DNA of 64,000 bases from Sinorhizobium sp. RAC02. GTDB taxonomy: Bacteria > Pseudomonadota > Alphaproteobacteria > Rhizobiales > Rhizobiaceae. Location of the stretch: NCBI RefSeq assembly GCF_001713395.1, contig NZ_CP016450.1:3626501-3690500 (forward strand), given 5' to 3'. The notes below the pieces were generated by a model. That model did not search any database and was not told the origin of the DNA. It worked only from the letters and a program-made list of their open reading frames with translations. Positions 9,508 through 17,946 of the stretch are shown here, in pieces. The position numbers and the translations under genes are program-made. Every line of letters begins with the position of its first letter. Within the stretch, counting starts at the first letter, position 1.

Positions 9508-11034
9508 ATGCGCCTGACTGTTCTTGCCGCTGTATCGCTCCTCGCTGTGGCCGCTAGCGGCTGCACCAACGAGACGCTTGACACGTTCGACAAGGTCGAC
9601 GTCGATATCACGAAGGTTTCCAACAAGACCAACTACCAGCTGTCGTCGGCGGTACTGGGCAAGCTTTCCTCGATGGGCATCGACCGTTCCTCGCCGATGC
9701 TGCTGCGCATCTTCAAGGAAGAGGGCAGGCTGGAACTCTGGAAGGCTGACCGGGCGAACCGCTTCAAGCTGGTGCGCAACTACAAGATCTGCGCCTGGTC
9801 CGGCAAGCTCGGCCCGAAGACCAAGGAAGGCGACCGCCAGGCGCCGGAAGGGTTCTACCCGCTCTCCAAGGCGAACATGAACCCGAATTCGAGCTACTAT
9901 CTCGCTATCAACACCGGTTATCCGAACACCTTCGACCGCGCCAACAAGGCGAGCGGCACGCATCTGATGATCCACGGCGCGTGCTCGTCGTCTGGCTGCT
10001 ATTCGATGACCGATGAGCAGATGGTGGAGATCTTCGCCTTTGCCCGCGACGCCTTCGGCGGCGGCCAGTCGACGATCCAGCTTCAGGCCTTCCCCTTCCG
10101 CATGACCGCGGAAAACATGGCGCGCCACCGCGACAATCCGCATATCGACTTCTGGAAGATGCTGAAGGTCGGCTACGACCATTTCGAGCTGACCAAGCGG
10201 CCGCCCGAGGTCAATGTCTGCGAGAAGAAGTACGTCTTCAACCAGCAGTCCGACAAGCCATTCTCGCCGACCGGCGCCTGCCCGGCGACGACGACGCCCG
10301 CTGCCCTCGAAGTGGCGCTGAACAGCTACAACAAGACCTATGCCGCCGCCTACGCGACGGCGATGCAGAAATATAATGGCACGGTCTGGATCGAGCCCTC
10401 GGAAGCCCAGCGCAAGGCGATCGTCGCCGACCAGCGCAAGGGCCGCGAACTTGCCTATGCGCCGACCGGCAATTCGCTCGATGCCGGCAAGCTGATGACG
10501 GCACACGAAATCGCCGAGCAGAAGCGCAAGGCCGAAGAAGCGGAAAAGCGCAAGGTCGAGGCTGCGGAACGCGCCGTGCGCGAGGCCGAAGAGGCCAAGC
10601 TTGCGGCCGAACAGCAGAAGATCAAGGAAGCAGAAGCTTTTGCCGCCGACGTTGCTGCCGCGAAGGCGGCCAAGCAGGCAGAGGGCAAGGGTGCTCTGCC
10701 GGTGCCGGAGGAAAATCCCGGCGTCGCGGTCGTCGAGAAGAAAGAGCCCAAGCCTTTCTGGAAGATCTGGGTGAAGGACGAAGAGCCGCGCAAGGTTGAG
10801 CCTGTCCCTACCGTGACGCAGCAGACCCAGCAGACACAAGAGCAGGTGACGAGCGAAACCGGCCAGCAGGCGACGCGCAAGGAAGCGCACACCTCTGTCG
10901 CCGAGACTGCCGGCCAGCGTGTGGAGACACCGGCGGAAGGCGCTGGCGCCCTCCCGGTGCCGGGCGATAACGCCAATGTTGAAGTCGTCGAGAAGAAGGC
11001 GGAAAAACCCTTCTGGAAATTCTGGCAGAAATGA
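9508..11034 (+). CDS. L,D-transpeptidase (YkuD/YafK-type) lipoprotein with coiled-coil tail
   Basis: A 508-residue predicted lipoprotein. The signal peptide ends in a lipobox with Cys19 (VAASGC). The catalytic YkuD domain spans roughly residues 62-230, with the signature HGACSSSGCYSM giving His156 and nucleophile Cys164; such enzymes form or break L,D links in peptidoglycan, or attach proteins to it. Residues 330-394 are a Lys/Glu/Ala coiled coil. The C-terminus carries a near-duplicated motif: GALPVPEENPGVAVVEKK...PFWKIW (about 395-421) and GALPVPGDNANVEVVEKK...PFWKFW (about 479-506). Its stop overlaps the start of the TusA-like gene by four bases (ATGA). Confidence 0.88.
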   Translation: MRLTVLAAVSLLAVAASGCTNETLDTFDKVDVDITKVSNKTNYQLSSAVLGKLSSMGIDRSSPMLLRIFKEEGRLELWKADRANRFKLVRNYKICAWSGKLGPKTKEGDRQAPEGFYPLSKANMNPNSSYYLAINTGYPNTFDRANKASGTHLMIHGACSSSGCYSMTDEQMVEIFAFARDAFGGGQSTIQLQAFPFRMTAENMARHRDNPHIDFWKMLKVGYDHFELTKRPPEVNVCEKKYVFNQQSDKPFSPTGACPATTTPAALEVALNSYNKTYAAAYATAMQKYNGTVWIEPSEAQRKAIVADQRKGRELAYAPTGNSLDAGKLMTAHEIAEQKRKAEEAEKRKVEAAERAVREAEEAKLAAEQQKIKEAEAFAADVAAAKAAKQAEGKGALPVPEENPGVAVVEKKEPKPFWKIWVKDEEPRKVEPVPTVTQQTQQTQEQVTSETGQQATRKEAHTSVAETAGQRVETPAEGAGALPVPGDNANVEVVEKKAEKPFWKFWQK

Positions 11035-11279
11035 CCATAGCGGCTGGTCGCGATGGCCCCGAGGTCTATGACTTGCGTGGGCTGAAATGTCCCCTGCCGG
11101 TGATGAAGACGCGCAAACGCCTGTCGGCGATGACAGCGGGGGCAGCGCTTTGGGTCGAGACCACCGATCCACTGGCCGTCATCGACATTCCGCACTTCTG
11201 CCATGAGGATGGCCACGCGCTCGAAGCGAGCGAGCGCGTCGAAGTGGGACACCGTTTCCTGATCCGCAAGAAAGCTTAA
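11031..11279 (+). CDS. TusA/SirA/YedF-type sulfur carrier protein
   Basis: An 82-residue protein of the TusA family, carrying the defining CPLPVM motif (DLRGLKCPLPVMKTRKRL) in which the Cys accepts persulfide sulfur. Family members shuttle sulfur for tRNA thiolation or molybdenum cofactor work; which role applies here is not clear. Its ATG overlaps the L,D-transpeptidase stop (ATGA at 11031-11034), implying coupled translation with an apparently unrelated envelope enzyme. It converges on the CobW-type gene, with only three bases between the stops, so no terminator fits between them. Confidence 0.9.
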   Translation: MTIAAGRDGPEVYDLRGLKCPLPVMKTRKRLSAMTAGAALWVETTDPLAVIDIPHFCHEDGHALEASERVEVGHRFLIRKKA

Positions 11280-11282
11280 GCT

Positions 11283-12452
11283 CTAAAGACGCAGGCCCGG
11301 TATGGCGAGCGGGTTGTCCTCCAGGGCGGCGCGGTCCGGGCGGTCGATCTTCGGCGTGCCGGTGAAGGCGTCGAAGAGGTCACGCACGAAGGCTTCCGGC
11401 AGGTCCTTGGTGATCAGCACCAGCCGCGTGCGGCGGTCCGATGCTTCCGGCCAGGCGGGCAGGCGCTCCGGCGGATGGAAGACGCTTTGCACGCCATGCA
11501 GCACCAGCGGACGCTCCGGGCTGGTGGACATCAGCACGATGCCCTTCATGCGCAGCAGCTTTTCGCCATGCGCAGAGCGCAGCAGGTCGATGAACATGTC
11601 GAGCGCCATCGGATCGACCGGACGATCGTGCACGATGCTGAAGGAGCGGATCGTGGCATAGTGGCGGGTCACGTCATGGGCGTGCTGATGGCTGTGGCCG
11701 TGATGGTGATGCCCATGGTCATGATGGTGGTCGTGATGATGGTGATGCCCATGATCGTGGTGATCATGATGCTCGTGCGTTTCCTCGTGCAGCCAGCGCC
11801 GGACATCCGGAATCTTGCTGCCGGGATCGTAAAGGCCGTTGGCCAGCAGGTCCGGACCGACCAGGCCAGGCGTATCGGCGTCTGATACGGTCGCGCGTGG
11901 ATTGAGCGCGGCGATCTCCCGCTTCACGGCCTCCACCGTCGCCGCGTCGGCGAGCGAGGTCTTGCTGATCAGAATACGGTCCGCGACGGCGACCTGTTTG
12001 ACCGCTTCCGGATGGTTGGCGAGCGTCGACAGGCCGTTTGCGGCGTCAACGACGGTGATCACCCCATCGAGAGTGAAGGAATGGCTGAGCACCGGATTGC
12101 CCATGACCGATTGCAGCACGGGAGCAGGATCGGCAAGGCCGGTGGTTTCGATCACCACGCGCTTCAGCGGCTGGATCTTGCCCGTCTGCATGCGGTCCAT
12201 CAGGTCGGCCAGCGTGTCGACCAGCTCGCCGCGGATCGTGCAGCACAGGCATCCGTCGGACAGTTCGATGATGCCGTCGCTCGACTGCTCGACGAGCAGA
12301 TGATCGATGCCCACTTCGCCGAATTCGTTGATGATGACGGCCGTGTCGGTGAGCGACGGGTCCTTCAGCAGGCGATTGAGCAAAGTCGTCTTGCCTGCGC
12401 CCAGAAATCCGGTGAGCACGGAAACCGGCACGCGCCGCTCAGCGAGGGTCAT
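11283..12452 (-). CDS. CobW-family (COG0523) GTPase with histidine-rich metal loop
   Basis: A 389-residue G3E-family GTPase. Walker A GFLGAGKT is at residues 15-22, and the metal-binding CxCC motif (GCLCC) at about 67-71, as in zinc metallochaperones of the COG0523 group. Between the two domains is a loop (about residues 226-259) with 23 His among 34 residues, mixed with Asp and Gly, a strong Zn/Co/Ni reservoir. The usual NKxD guanine-specificity motif reads SKTS. The true start is taken as the ATG at 12452 behind an AGGAAAG site; an upstream TTG is less likely. It follows the carboxypeptidase gene directly. It could serve zinc supply or cobalamin synthesis; no Zur gene is nearby to decide. 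Confidence 0.88.
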   Translation of the reverse strand: MTLAERRVPVSVLTGFLGAGKTTLLNRLLKDPSLTDTAVIINEFGEVGIDHLLVEQSSDGIIELSDGCLCCTIRGELVDTLADLMDRMQTGKIQPLKRVVIETTGLADPAPVLQSVMGNPVLSHSFTLDGVITVVDAANGLSTLANHPEAVKQVAVADRILISKTSLADAATVEAVKREIAALNPRATVSDADTPGLVGPDLLANGLYDPGSKIPDVRRWLHEETHEHHDHHDHGHHHHHDHHHDHGHHHHGHSHQHAHDVTRHYATIRSFSIVHDRPVDPMALDMFIDLLRSAHGEKLLRMKGIVLMSTSPERPLVLHGVQSVFHPPERLPAWPEASDRRTRLVLITKDLPEAFVRDLFDAFTGTPKIDRPDRAALEDNPLAIPGLRL

Positions 12453-12467
12453 GGTCTTTCCTGTCAA

Positions 12468-13580
12468 TCAGTAAGTGGGCCGCGGGATCGGGATCGGCAC
12501 ATTGGCGACATCGCCCATGTCGCCTGAGGCAACTTTGTCGTTGCCGGCCGTCTTCGCCGCTTCGCCGTTCAGAAGGCCGGCGAAGACGAACTTCAGCGGC
12601 CGGTCCAGCTCGTGGATATAGGGTGACACCAGCTTTTGGCGACCGGCTTCGTCGCGGCCTTCGCTGCGCACCTTGGCGGCGTGCTTCGAGCAGATCTCCT
12701 GCGAGACGTCGGTGACGATGTCGCGTGTTTCGCCATAGGGGCGGAGCTGGCCGAGCGTCGGCACTTTGCCCGCGCGCATCGTCAAGCCCTTCTCCAGCAT
12801 GCCGGCCGAGATGTCGGCGCGAGCGCCGAGGCTGTCCGAACCAAGCACCACGGAAACGACGCTGCGGCCGTTGCGGGTGGCGGAGGACACCTGGTTGAAG
12901 CCGGAGGCGCAGATGAAGCCGGTCTTCATGCCGTCGGCGCCATCGAAGCGGCCGATCAGCATGTTGAAATTCGGGTACTGCTTCTTGCCGGTCGTAAACC
13001 CTTCCAGTGCGAAATAGGGCGCGTATTGCGGGAATTCGCGCTTCAGCGTCACGGCGAGAACGGCAAGGTCGCGCGCTGTCGTGTACTGGCCCTTGCCGGG
13101 CAGGCCGTTGGGATTGATGAAGTGCGACGAGCTCATGCCGATGCGGGCGGCCTCGGCATTCATGCGGTCGACGAAACCCTGCTCGGAACCGGCGATCGAT
13201 TCGGCGATGGCGACCGACACGTCGTTTGCCGATTTGACGAGAATGATCTTCAGTGCGCTGTCGAGCGTCATCTTCTGGCCGGGCTTGAAATACATCTTGC
13301 TCGGCGGCTCGGCGGCGGCATGTTTGCTCATCACGACCGGGCTTTCCAGCGACAGCTCGCCGGCCTTGATGGCGCGGAACACCGTGTACGCCGTCATCAG
13401 CTTGGTGAGGGAGGCGGGATACCAGCGCTGGAAGGCATCTTCGTGCTCGATGACCTGGAGCGTGTTGACGTCCACCAGCATGCGCGGGGCGGCCGTTGCT
13501 GTCGTGGCCAGAAGGGAGGCTGCCAGGAGCAGGGCGGGGCTCAAAAGCCGTGCGCTCCGGCGCGTCGTTCGTCCGTTCAT
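12468..13580 (-). CDS. D-alanyl-D-alanine carboxypeptidase (S11 family)
   Basis: Penicillin-binding-protein type serine peptidase that trims the terminal D-Ala from peptidoglycan stem peptides. The 370-residue product starts MNGRTTRRSARLL at the ATG 13580 and has a clear signal peptide ending near TATAAP. The three active-site motifs are visible: SLTK (residues 57-60), SAN (in KSANDVS) and KTG (in MKTGFICASG). The C-terminal third (after about 260) is less conserved and ends in Pro-rich PIPIPRPTY, without an obvious amphipathic anchor. It lies upstream of the CobW-type gene on the same strand with a 15-base gap, so they are likely co-transcribed. Confidence 0.93.
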   Translation of the reverse strand: MNGRTTRRSARLLSPALLLAASLLATTATAAPRMLVDVNTLQVIEHEDAFQRWYPASLTKLMTAYTVFRAIKAGELSLESPVVMSKHAAAEPPSKMYFKPGQKMTLDSALKIILVKSANDVSVAIAESIAGSEQGFVDRMNAEAARIGMSSSHFINPNGLPGKGQYTTARDLAVLAVTLKREFPQYAPYFALEGFTTGKKQYPNFNMLIGRFDGADGMKTGFICASGFNQVSSATRNGRSVVSVVLGSDSLGARADISAGMLEKGLTMRAGKVPTLGQLRPYGETRDIVTDVSQEICSKHAAKVRSEGRDEAGRQKLVSPYIHELDRPLKFVFAGLLNGEAAKTAGNDKVASGDMGDVANVPIPIPRPTY

Positions 13581-13711
13581 CTGCAAGGGTGTGTCCTCGA
13601 AATCGGGAGTTGTCTCGAACCGTCGCCCTATTTAACCTATATGGCACGGTGATGGCAAAGCCATCGAATGCAGATGGCCAAATTTCCGGCCAAGTAGGAC
13701 AGGAAAAACGT

Positions 13712-14872
13712 ATGCCCATTCTCAACCGCGCCGCAGAAATGCAGGACGAAATCGCTGAATGGCGCCGGACAATCCATCGCGAGCCGGAAATCCTCTTCGC
13801 GGTGGAGAAAACGGCTGCCTTCGTGGCGGAGAAGCTGCGCGCGTTCGGCGTGGACGAAATCGTGACCGGCATCGGCCGCACCGGTGTCGTCGGCCTCATC
13901 CGCGGCAAGGGCGAGGGACGCACGATCGGCCTTCGCGCCGACATGGATGCGCTGCCGATCGAGGAAGCCAGTGGTAAGCCCTGGGCGTCTACCACCAAGG
14001 GCAAGATGCATGCCTGCGGTCATGACGGCCACACGGCCATGCTGCTCGGCGCGGCAAAATATCTTGCCGAGACGCGCAACTTCTCCGGAAATGTCGCGGT
14101 CATCTTCCAGCCGGCCGAAGAAGGCGGCGGTGGCGGCAACGAAATGGTCAAGGACGGCATGATGGAGCGCTTCGGCATTGCCGAGGTCTACGGCATGCAC
14201 AACCTGCCGGGCATGGCGGTCGGCTCCTTCGGCACGCGTCCGGGGCCGATCATGGCGGCGACCGACGAGTTCGTCATCACAGTCAAGGGCCGCGGCGGCC
14301 ATGCGGCGCTGCCGCACAAGACGGTCGACCCGATCGTCATCGGCGCCTATGTGGTGACGGCGCTCCAGACCATCGTGTCGCGCGTCGCCGATCCGATCGC
14401 CTCGCTCGTCGTCTCCGTCACCAAGTTCAATGCCGGCTTTGCCCATAACGTCATTCCCGAGCAGGCGCAGCTTGCCGGCACGGTGCGAACGCTGAGTGCG
14501 GAGATGCGCGAGGAGGCCGAGGCCCGCATCCGCCAGATCTGCGCGGGTCTTGCGGCCGCGCACGGCGCGGAGATTACGGTCGGCTATCATCGCAACTACC
14601 CCGTCACGGCAAACCATCCGGAAGAAACCGGCCATGCGGTCGCTGTCGCTCAGGAGATTGCCGGCGAGGCTGCGGTCGATCCGGCGCTTGATCCGATGAT
14701 GGGCGGCGAGGATTTTTCCTACATGCTGCTGTCCCGTCCCGGCGCCTTCATCTTTATCGGCAACGGCGATACGGCGGGCCTCCATCATCCGGCCTACGAT
14801 TTCAACGACGACGCCATCCCGCATGGCGTGACCTACTGGGTGAAACTCGCCGAAAGCCGGCTCGCTGCCTGA
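13712..14872 (+). CDS. M20 family metallo-amidohydrolase (hippurate/N-acyl-amino-acid hydrolase type)
   Basis: A 386-residue M20D peptidase-family amidohydrolase, cytoplasmic. Start MPILNRAAEM (ATG at 13712) is preceded by AGGA. Metal-binding and catalytic blocks are seen: RADMDALPI, MHACGHDGHTA, the Glu pair in FQPAEEGGGGG, YGMHNLPG, and the dimerisation-domain GRGGHAALPH. The final MMGGEDFSYML and GLHHPAYDFND hold the last ligands. Substrate cannot be read from sequence; the family hydrolyses N-acyl amino acids, hippurate or similar. It is divergent from the carboxypeptidase gene. Confidence 0.92.
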   Translation: MPILNRAAEMQDEIAEWRRTIHREPEILFAVEKTAAFVAEKLRAFGVDEIVTGIGRTGVVGLIRGKGEGRTIGLRADMDALPIEEASGKPWASTTKGKMHACGHDGHTAMLLGAAKYLAETRNFSGNVAVIFQPAEEGGGGGNEMVKDGMMERFGIAEVYGMHNLPGMAVGSFGTRPGPIMAATDEFVITVKGRGGHAALPHKTVDPIVIGAYVVTALQTIVSRVADPIASLVVSVTKFNAGFAHNVIPEQAQLAGTVRTLSAEMREEAEARIRQICAGLAAAHGAEITVGYHRNYPVTANHPEETGHAVAVAQEIAGEAAVDPALDPMMGGEDFSYMLLSRPGAFIFIGNGDTAGLHHPAYDFNDDAIPHGVTYWVKLAESRLAA

Positions 14873-14873
14873 C

Positions 14874-14908
14874 AAAAAAGAGCCCGGCTGCAGGGACGTC
14901 AGCCGGGC
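14874..14908 (-). terminator. Rho-independent terminator for the small secreted protein gene
   Basis: A nine-base-pair GC-rich stem (GCCCGGCTG against CAGCCGGGC) with a nine-base loop, followed on the minus strand by six T. It ends transcription of the 76-residue gene and may also help to stop the M20 gene on the other strand, since the genes converge here. Confidence 0.85.
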
Positions 14909-14935
14909 GAGGCGGGGAGGATGGGATACGTGCGA

Positions 14936-15166
14936 TCAGTGGCAGGCACGGATCTTCTTGATGACGAGGTTGCCCCACTTGTCGTAGCGCTTCACCTTCT
15001 TCCAGAAGCAGTCGTAGCCATAGTCGTCGCTGATGGTGACGTGAGCGCCGTGGCCCCAGCCATGGCCGAAGCCGAAACCGATCGAAAAACCGCCGGCCTG
15101 GGAGGGCGCGGCGAAGGAAAGTGCCGCTACGGTTGCGACGACAGCGGAAAGCATGATCTTGCGCAT
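14936..15166 (-). CDS. Small secreted Gly/aromatic-rich protein
   Basis: A 76-residue protein starting MRKIMLSAVVATVAALSFA (ATG 15166, with AAGGAG six bases ahead). The signal peptide should be cleaved after PSQA, leaving about 52 residues: a Gly/Phe/His stretch (GGFSIGFGFGHGWGHG) and a basic tail with two Cys (DCFWKKVKRYDKW, then KIRACH) that could form a disulfide. Rhizobia have several such short periplasmic proteins of unknown function. It has its own terminator downstream. I do not recognise a named family. Confidence 0.8.
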   Translation of the reverse strand: MRKIMLSAVVATVAALSFAAPSQAGGFSIGFGFGHGWGHGAHVTISDDYGYDCFWKKVKRYDKWGNLVIKKIRACH

Positions 15167-15325
15167 GGACAGTCTCCTTGGGTTTTGTTGGGTGGAGCCA
15201 TCTCCATCCGATGACCTGACTGTCGCATGGCGCGGCCCGTCGCGCTGTTCCGCATGGAACGTATGAACGTTCGCGCGGAAAATCTCTTGGCTTCGAGCCC
15301 CGGCTTTTGTATGGGTGCAGTTAGT

Positions 15326-15402
15326 GGTCCCGTAGCTCAGCAGGATAGAGCACCAGATTCCTAATCTGGGGGTCCCGCGTTCGAATCGCGGCGGGATCAC
15401 CA
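15326..15402 (+). tRNA. tRNA-Arg (anticodon CCU)
   Basis: A complete 77-base tRNA. The acceptor stem GGTCCCG pairs with CGGGATC, with one G-U pair, followed by discriminator A and an encoded CCA (15400-15402). The anticodon stem CCAGA/TCTGG encloses the loop TTCCTAA, giving anticodon CCU, which reads AGG. The T-loop TTCGAAT is standard. The AraC-type regulator gene begins only seven bases after the CCA. Confidence 0.96.
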
Positions 15403-15409
15403 AAGAGAC

Positions 15410-16399
15410 ATGGCGCCCGATAGTGCGGAGCAGGCCTTGCAGATCCTGGGTGGAAAACGCGACCGTGATGACGAGCCGGAGGCAAGGCCGTCGCCGCTGG
15501 CGTCGAGCCCGCCGACCTTCGAGCACATCATCACCGGGGCCGACGAGAGTTTTCTCTGGCGGCTCGATGATTATCCGTGGGAGCGCAATGTCTGGAATTT
15601 TCATCCCGAGTTCGAGATCCATCTGATCCGCAAGGGCGGCGGCGTCGCCTTTGTCGGCGACTATATCGGGGCCTTTTCCGCGAACTATCTCACGGTCATC
15701 GGCAGCGATCTGCCGCATGACTGGGTGACGATGACGGCACCCGGGGAGATCATCGAGGGGCGGGATATCGTCGTTCAGTTTCATCCCGACCGGATCCGCG
15801 AGGCGACACGGCTTCTGCCGGAATTCGCGCAGCTCGAGACATTTTTCGCGCGCGCCCAGCGTGGGCTCGTCTTCCATGGCGAGACGCTGGCGAAGGGCGT
15901 CGATCTAGTCGAGCGCATGGGCGAGATGAGGGGGATGGCGCGGCTTGCCCTGTTCCTGCAACTGCTCGATTTGCTCGGTAGTTCTTCCGAGTTCGATATC
16001 CTCTCCTCGCCGGAATATTCGCCTAAGCTCGATGCGGAAACGCTGGACGTGCTGCAGCGGGCGCTGGTGTTCATCTATCGCAACTTCGCATCCGACATCC
16101 GCCTCTCCGACGTGGCGGACCTTGCCGGCATGAGCGAAAGCGCCTTTTCCCGCTTCTTCAAGAAGAACACCGGCAATACCTTTACCGACCATGTCAACAA
16201 GCTGCGCATCTGGCAGGCCTGCAAGCTGCTGGCCGAAAGCGAGATGCCGATCACCGACATCTGTTTCGAGGTCGGCTATTTGAACATCTCCAACTTCAAC
16301 CGCACCTTCCTGCGGCAACACCGCATGACGCCGTCGGCCTATCGGCGGCTGGCGCCGCATCGCCGGTCACTGCGCGACGATGTCGTCGCAATCCGATGA
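15410..16399 (+). CDS. AraC-family transcriptional regulator of the downstream ABC operon
   Basis: A 329-residue regulator with an N-terminal cupin-like sensing domain (about 40-150; note FHPEFEIHLIRKGGGVAFVGD) and a C-terminal AraC DNA-binding domain with two helix-turn-helix units (about 220-320; LSDVADLAGMSESAFSRFFKK and ITDICFEVGYLNISNFNRTF). It precedes the sugar ABC operon on the same strand and most likely controls it. The assigned ATG sits only seven bases beyond the tRNA CCA with a weak AAGAGA site; translation might start a little further in, since the first 35 residues are low-complexity. Confidence 0.88.
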   Translation: MAPDSAEQALQILGGKRDRDDEPEARPSPLASSPPTFEHIITGADESFLWRLDDYPWERNVWNFHPEFEIHLIRKGGGVAFVGDYIGAFSANYLTVIGSDLPHDWVTMTAPGEIIEGRDIVVQFHPDRIREATRLLPEFAQLETFFARAQRGLVFHGETLAKGVDLVERMGEMRGMARLALFLQLLDLLGSSSEFDILSSPEYSPKLDAETLDVLQRALVFIYRNFASDIRLSDVADLAGMSESAFSRFFKKNTGNTFTDHVNKLRIWQACKLLAESEMPITDICFEVGYLNISNFNRTFLRQHRMTPSAYRRLAPHRRSLRDDVVAIR

Positions 16400-16516
16400 A
16401 ACCTTGCGCACGCAGCAGGGTTTTTTCGCAGTGCAGCATAACAATTCGCATTAAAGTATAGAATCGTCGCATGGCGCGCGCTAGCTCGCCGCATTTCCTC
16501 CGCTAGTATCAGCATT

Positions 16517-16532
16517 AGCGAAGATATTCGCT
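16517..16532. promoter_or_regulatory. Inverted repeat in front of the ABC operon (candidate operator)
   Basis: AGCGAA-GATA-TTCGCT, a six-base perfect inverted repeat with a four-base spacer, 65 bases upstream of the binding-protein start in the 197-base gap after the AraC gene. The region around it also contains CGCTAG-type repeats. Position suggests a regulatory site, but no binding motif of this regulator is known to me. Confidence 0.4.
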
Positions 16533-16596
16533 GTCAGATTGACGCCGGCGCGAGGAGGTTGCGTCGCGCCAACCATCGAATCCTTAGGGGAGGTTC

Positions 16597-17880
16597 ATGT
16601 CCATGAAAACCGTGAAGACGCTCGTTTCGAGCATCGCCTACGCATGCCTTCTTGCCAGCTCGGTCTCGTCGATTGCGCTCGCCGCGGAGTGCTCCGGCAC
16701 GATCCGCGTTCTTGCCCAGCCGCGCGACGGGCTGACGCTTCTCGAAGACTACAAGGATGAGTTCGGCAAGCTCAGCGGCGGCGCGTCCTTCGAAATCGAC
16801 TATCTCAACGAGAACGATCGCCGCGCCAAGACAAAGGCGGACGCATCCACCATCGGCAAGTACAATGTGTACTATGTTGACGAGGCGAATATCGCGCTCT
16901 TTGCCTCATCGGGCTGGGTCGCGCCGCTCACGGACTATTATCCGAGCGAATACGACTATGCCGATTTCGACCCCGGCCGGCAGAAGGTTGCGACCTATGA
17001 CGGCAAGGTCTGGTTTGCGCCGATTACCGGCGGCGGCGACCTGATGGTCTACCGCAAGGACCTGCTCGAGGCTGCCGGCATCAAGCCGCCGACGACGCTC
17101 GATGAGCTGAAGGTCGCGGTCAAGGCGCTGCATCAGCCGGACAAGGGCATCTACGGTATCGCACTGCGTGGCCAGCGCGGTTCGGGTGCCAATGTCTGGC
17201 GCTGGATGCCCTATTTCAAGGGCTTCGGCGGCGAGTGGTTCGATGGCACCACGCCGAAGTTCAACAGCGATGCGGCGATCAAGGCTACGGAAACCTATCT
17301 CGACCTCTTCCAGTATTCCGCACCCGGTACGAAGACCGGCGGCTGGGACGAATCCACCGGCGCCTTCACCTCCGGCCAGGTCGCGATCCTGATCGAATCC
17401 ACACCGCTCGTCGGCATGGCGATCGATCCGAAGTCCTCGCAGGTTGCTGGCAAGGTGGGGTACCTGCCGCCGCCGACGCCGCTGACCGGCGGTGGTTACG
17501 GCCACGGGCTTGCCATCGGCACGAAGGCCAATGCGGACGAGGCTTCGAAGGCCTGCGCCGGCCTGTTCATTGCCTGGGCGACCTCGAAGGAAAACGAGCA
17601 GCGGCGTCTTGAAGCCAACCAGTTCAGCGAGCTGAACCGCACCAGCATCATGACGAGCGACACCTTCGCCAAGCTCTATGGCCCGGATCTCGGCCAGGCG
17701 CTGGCCGATACCGGCAAGGTCACCGCCGTCAACTTCTGGCAGAGCCCGCTGTGGCCGGATCTCGGCGACCGCTGGGGCATCATCCTGGAAGAGCTGATCG
17801 CCGGCTCGCGCACGGACATCAAGGATGGCCTGAGCGAACTCGAAGGCTTCGCCAAGGACCTCGTCGCCCGCAGCCAATAA
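16597..17880 (+). CDS. ABC transporter substrate-binding protein (sugar/polyol, family 1)
   Basis: A 427-residue periplasmic solute-binding protein of the MalE-like sugar group. It begins MSMKTVKTLVSSIAYACLLAS with a signal peptide cleaved near LAAE. The mature protein shows the typical alternating-lobe pattern, including FAPITGGGDLMVYRKDLLEAAGIKPP and WDESTGAFTSGQVAI. It is the first transporter gene of an operon with two permeases, a polyol dehydrogenase and the ATPase. The dehydrogenase points to a sugar alcohol as ligand, for instance xylitol, ribitol or arabitol, but that is inference. Confidence 0.9.
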   Translation: MSMKTVKTLVSSIAYACLLASSVSSIALAAECSGTIRVLAQPRDGLTLLEDYKDEFGKLSGGASFEIDYLNENDRRAKTKADASTIGKYNVYYVDEANIALFASSGWVAPLTDYYPSEYDYADFDPGRQKVATYDGKVWFAPITGGGDLMVYRKDLLEAAGIKPPTTLDELKVAVKALHQPDKGIYGIALRGQRGSGANVWRWMPYFKGFGGEWFDGTTPKFNSDAAIKATETYLDLFQYSAPGTKTGGWDESTGAFTSGQVAILIESTPLVGMAIDPKSSQVAGKVGYLPPPTPLTGGGYGHGLAIGTKANADEASKACAGLFIAWATSKENEQRRLEANQFSELNRTSIMTSDTFAKLYGPDLGQALADTGKVTAVNFWQSPLWPDLGDRWGIILEELIAGSRTDIKDGLSELEGFAKDLVARSQ

Positions 17881-17946
17881 GCCTTTGAGCCGCGCGGCCG
17901 CTTTCGCCTCCCGAGACGGCGGCCGCGCAATCCTGAGGGATCATCC

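Noticed and set aside
11690..11775. Short tandem repeat (ATG/GTG/CAT-rich) as a satellite or CRISPR-like array
   Set aside because: It is the His/Asp codon run of the CobW-type gene on the minus strand.
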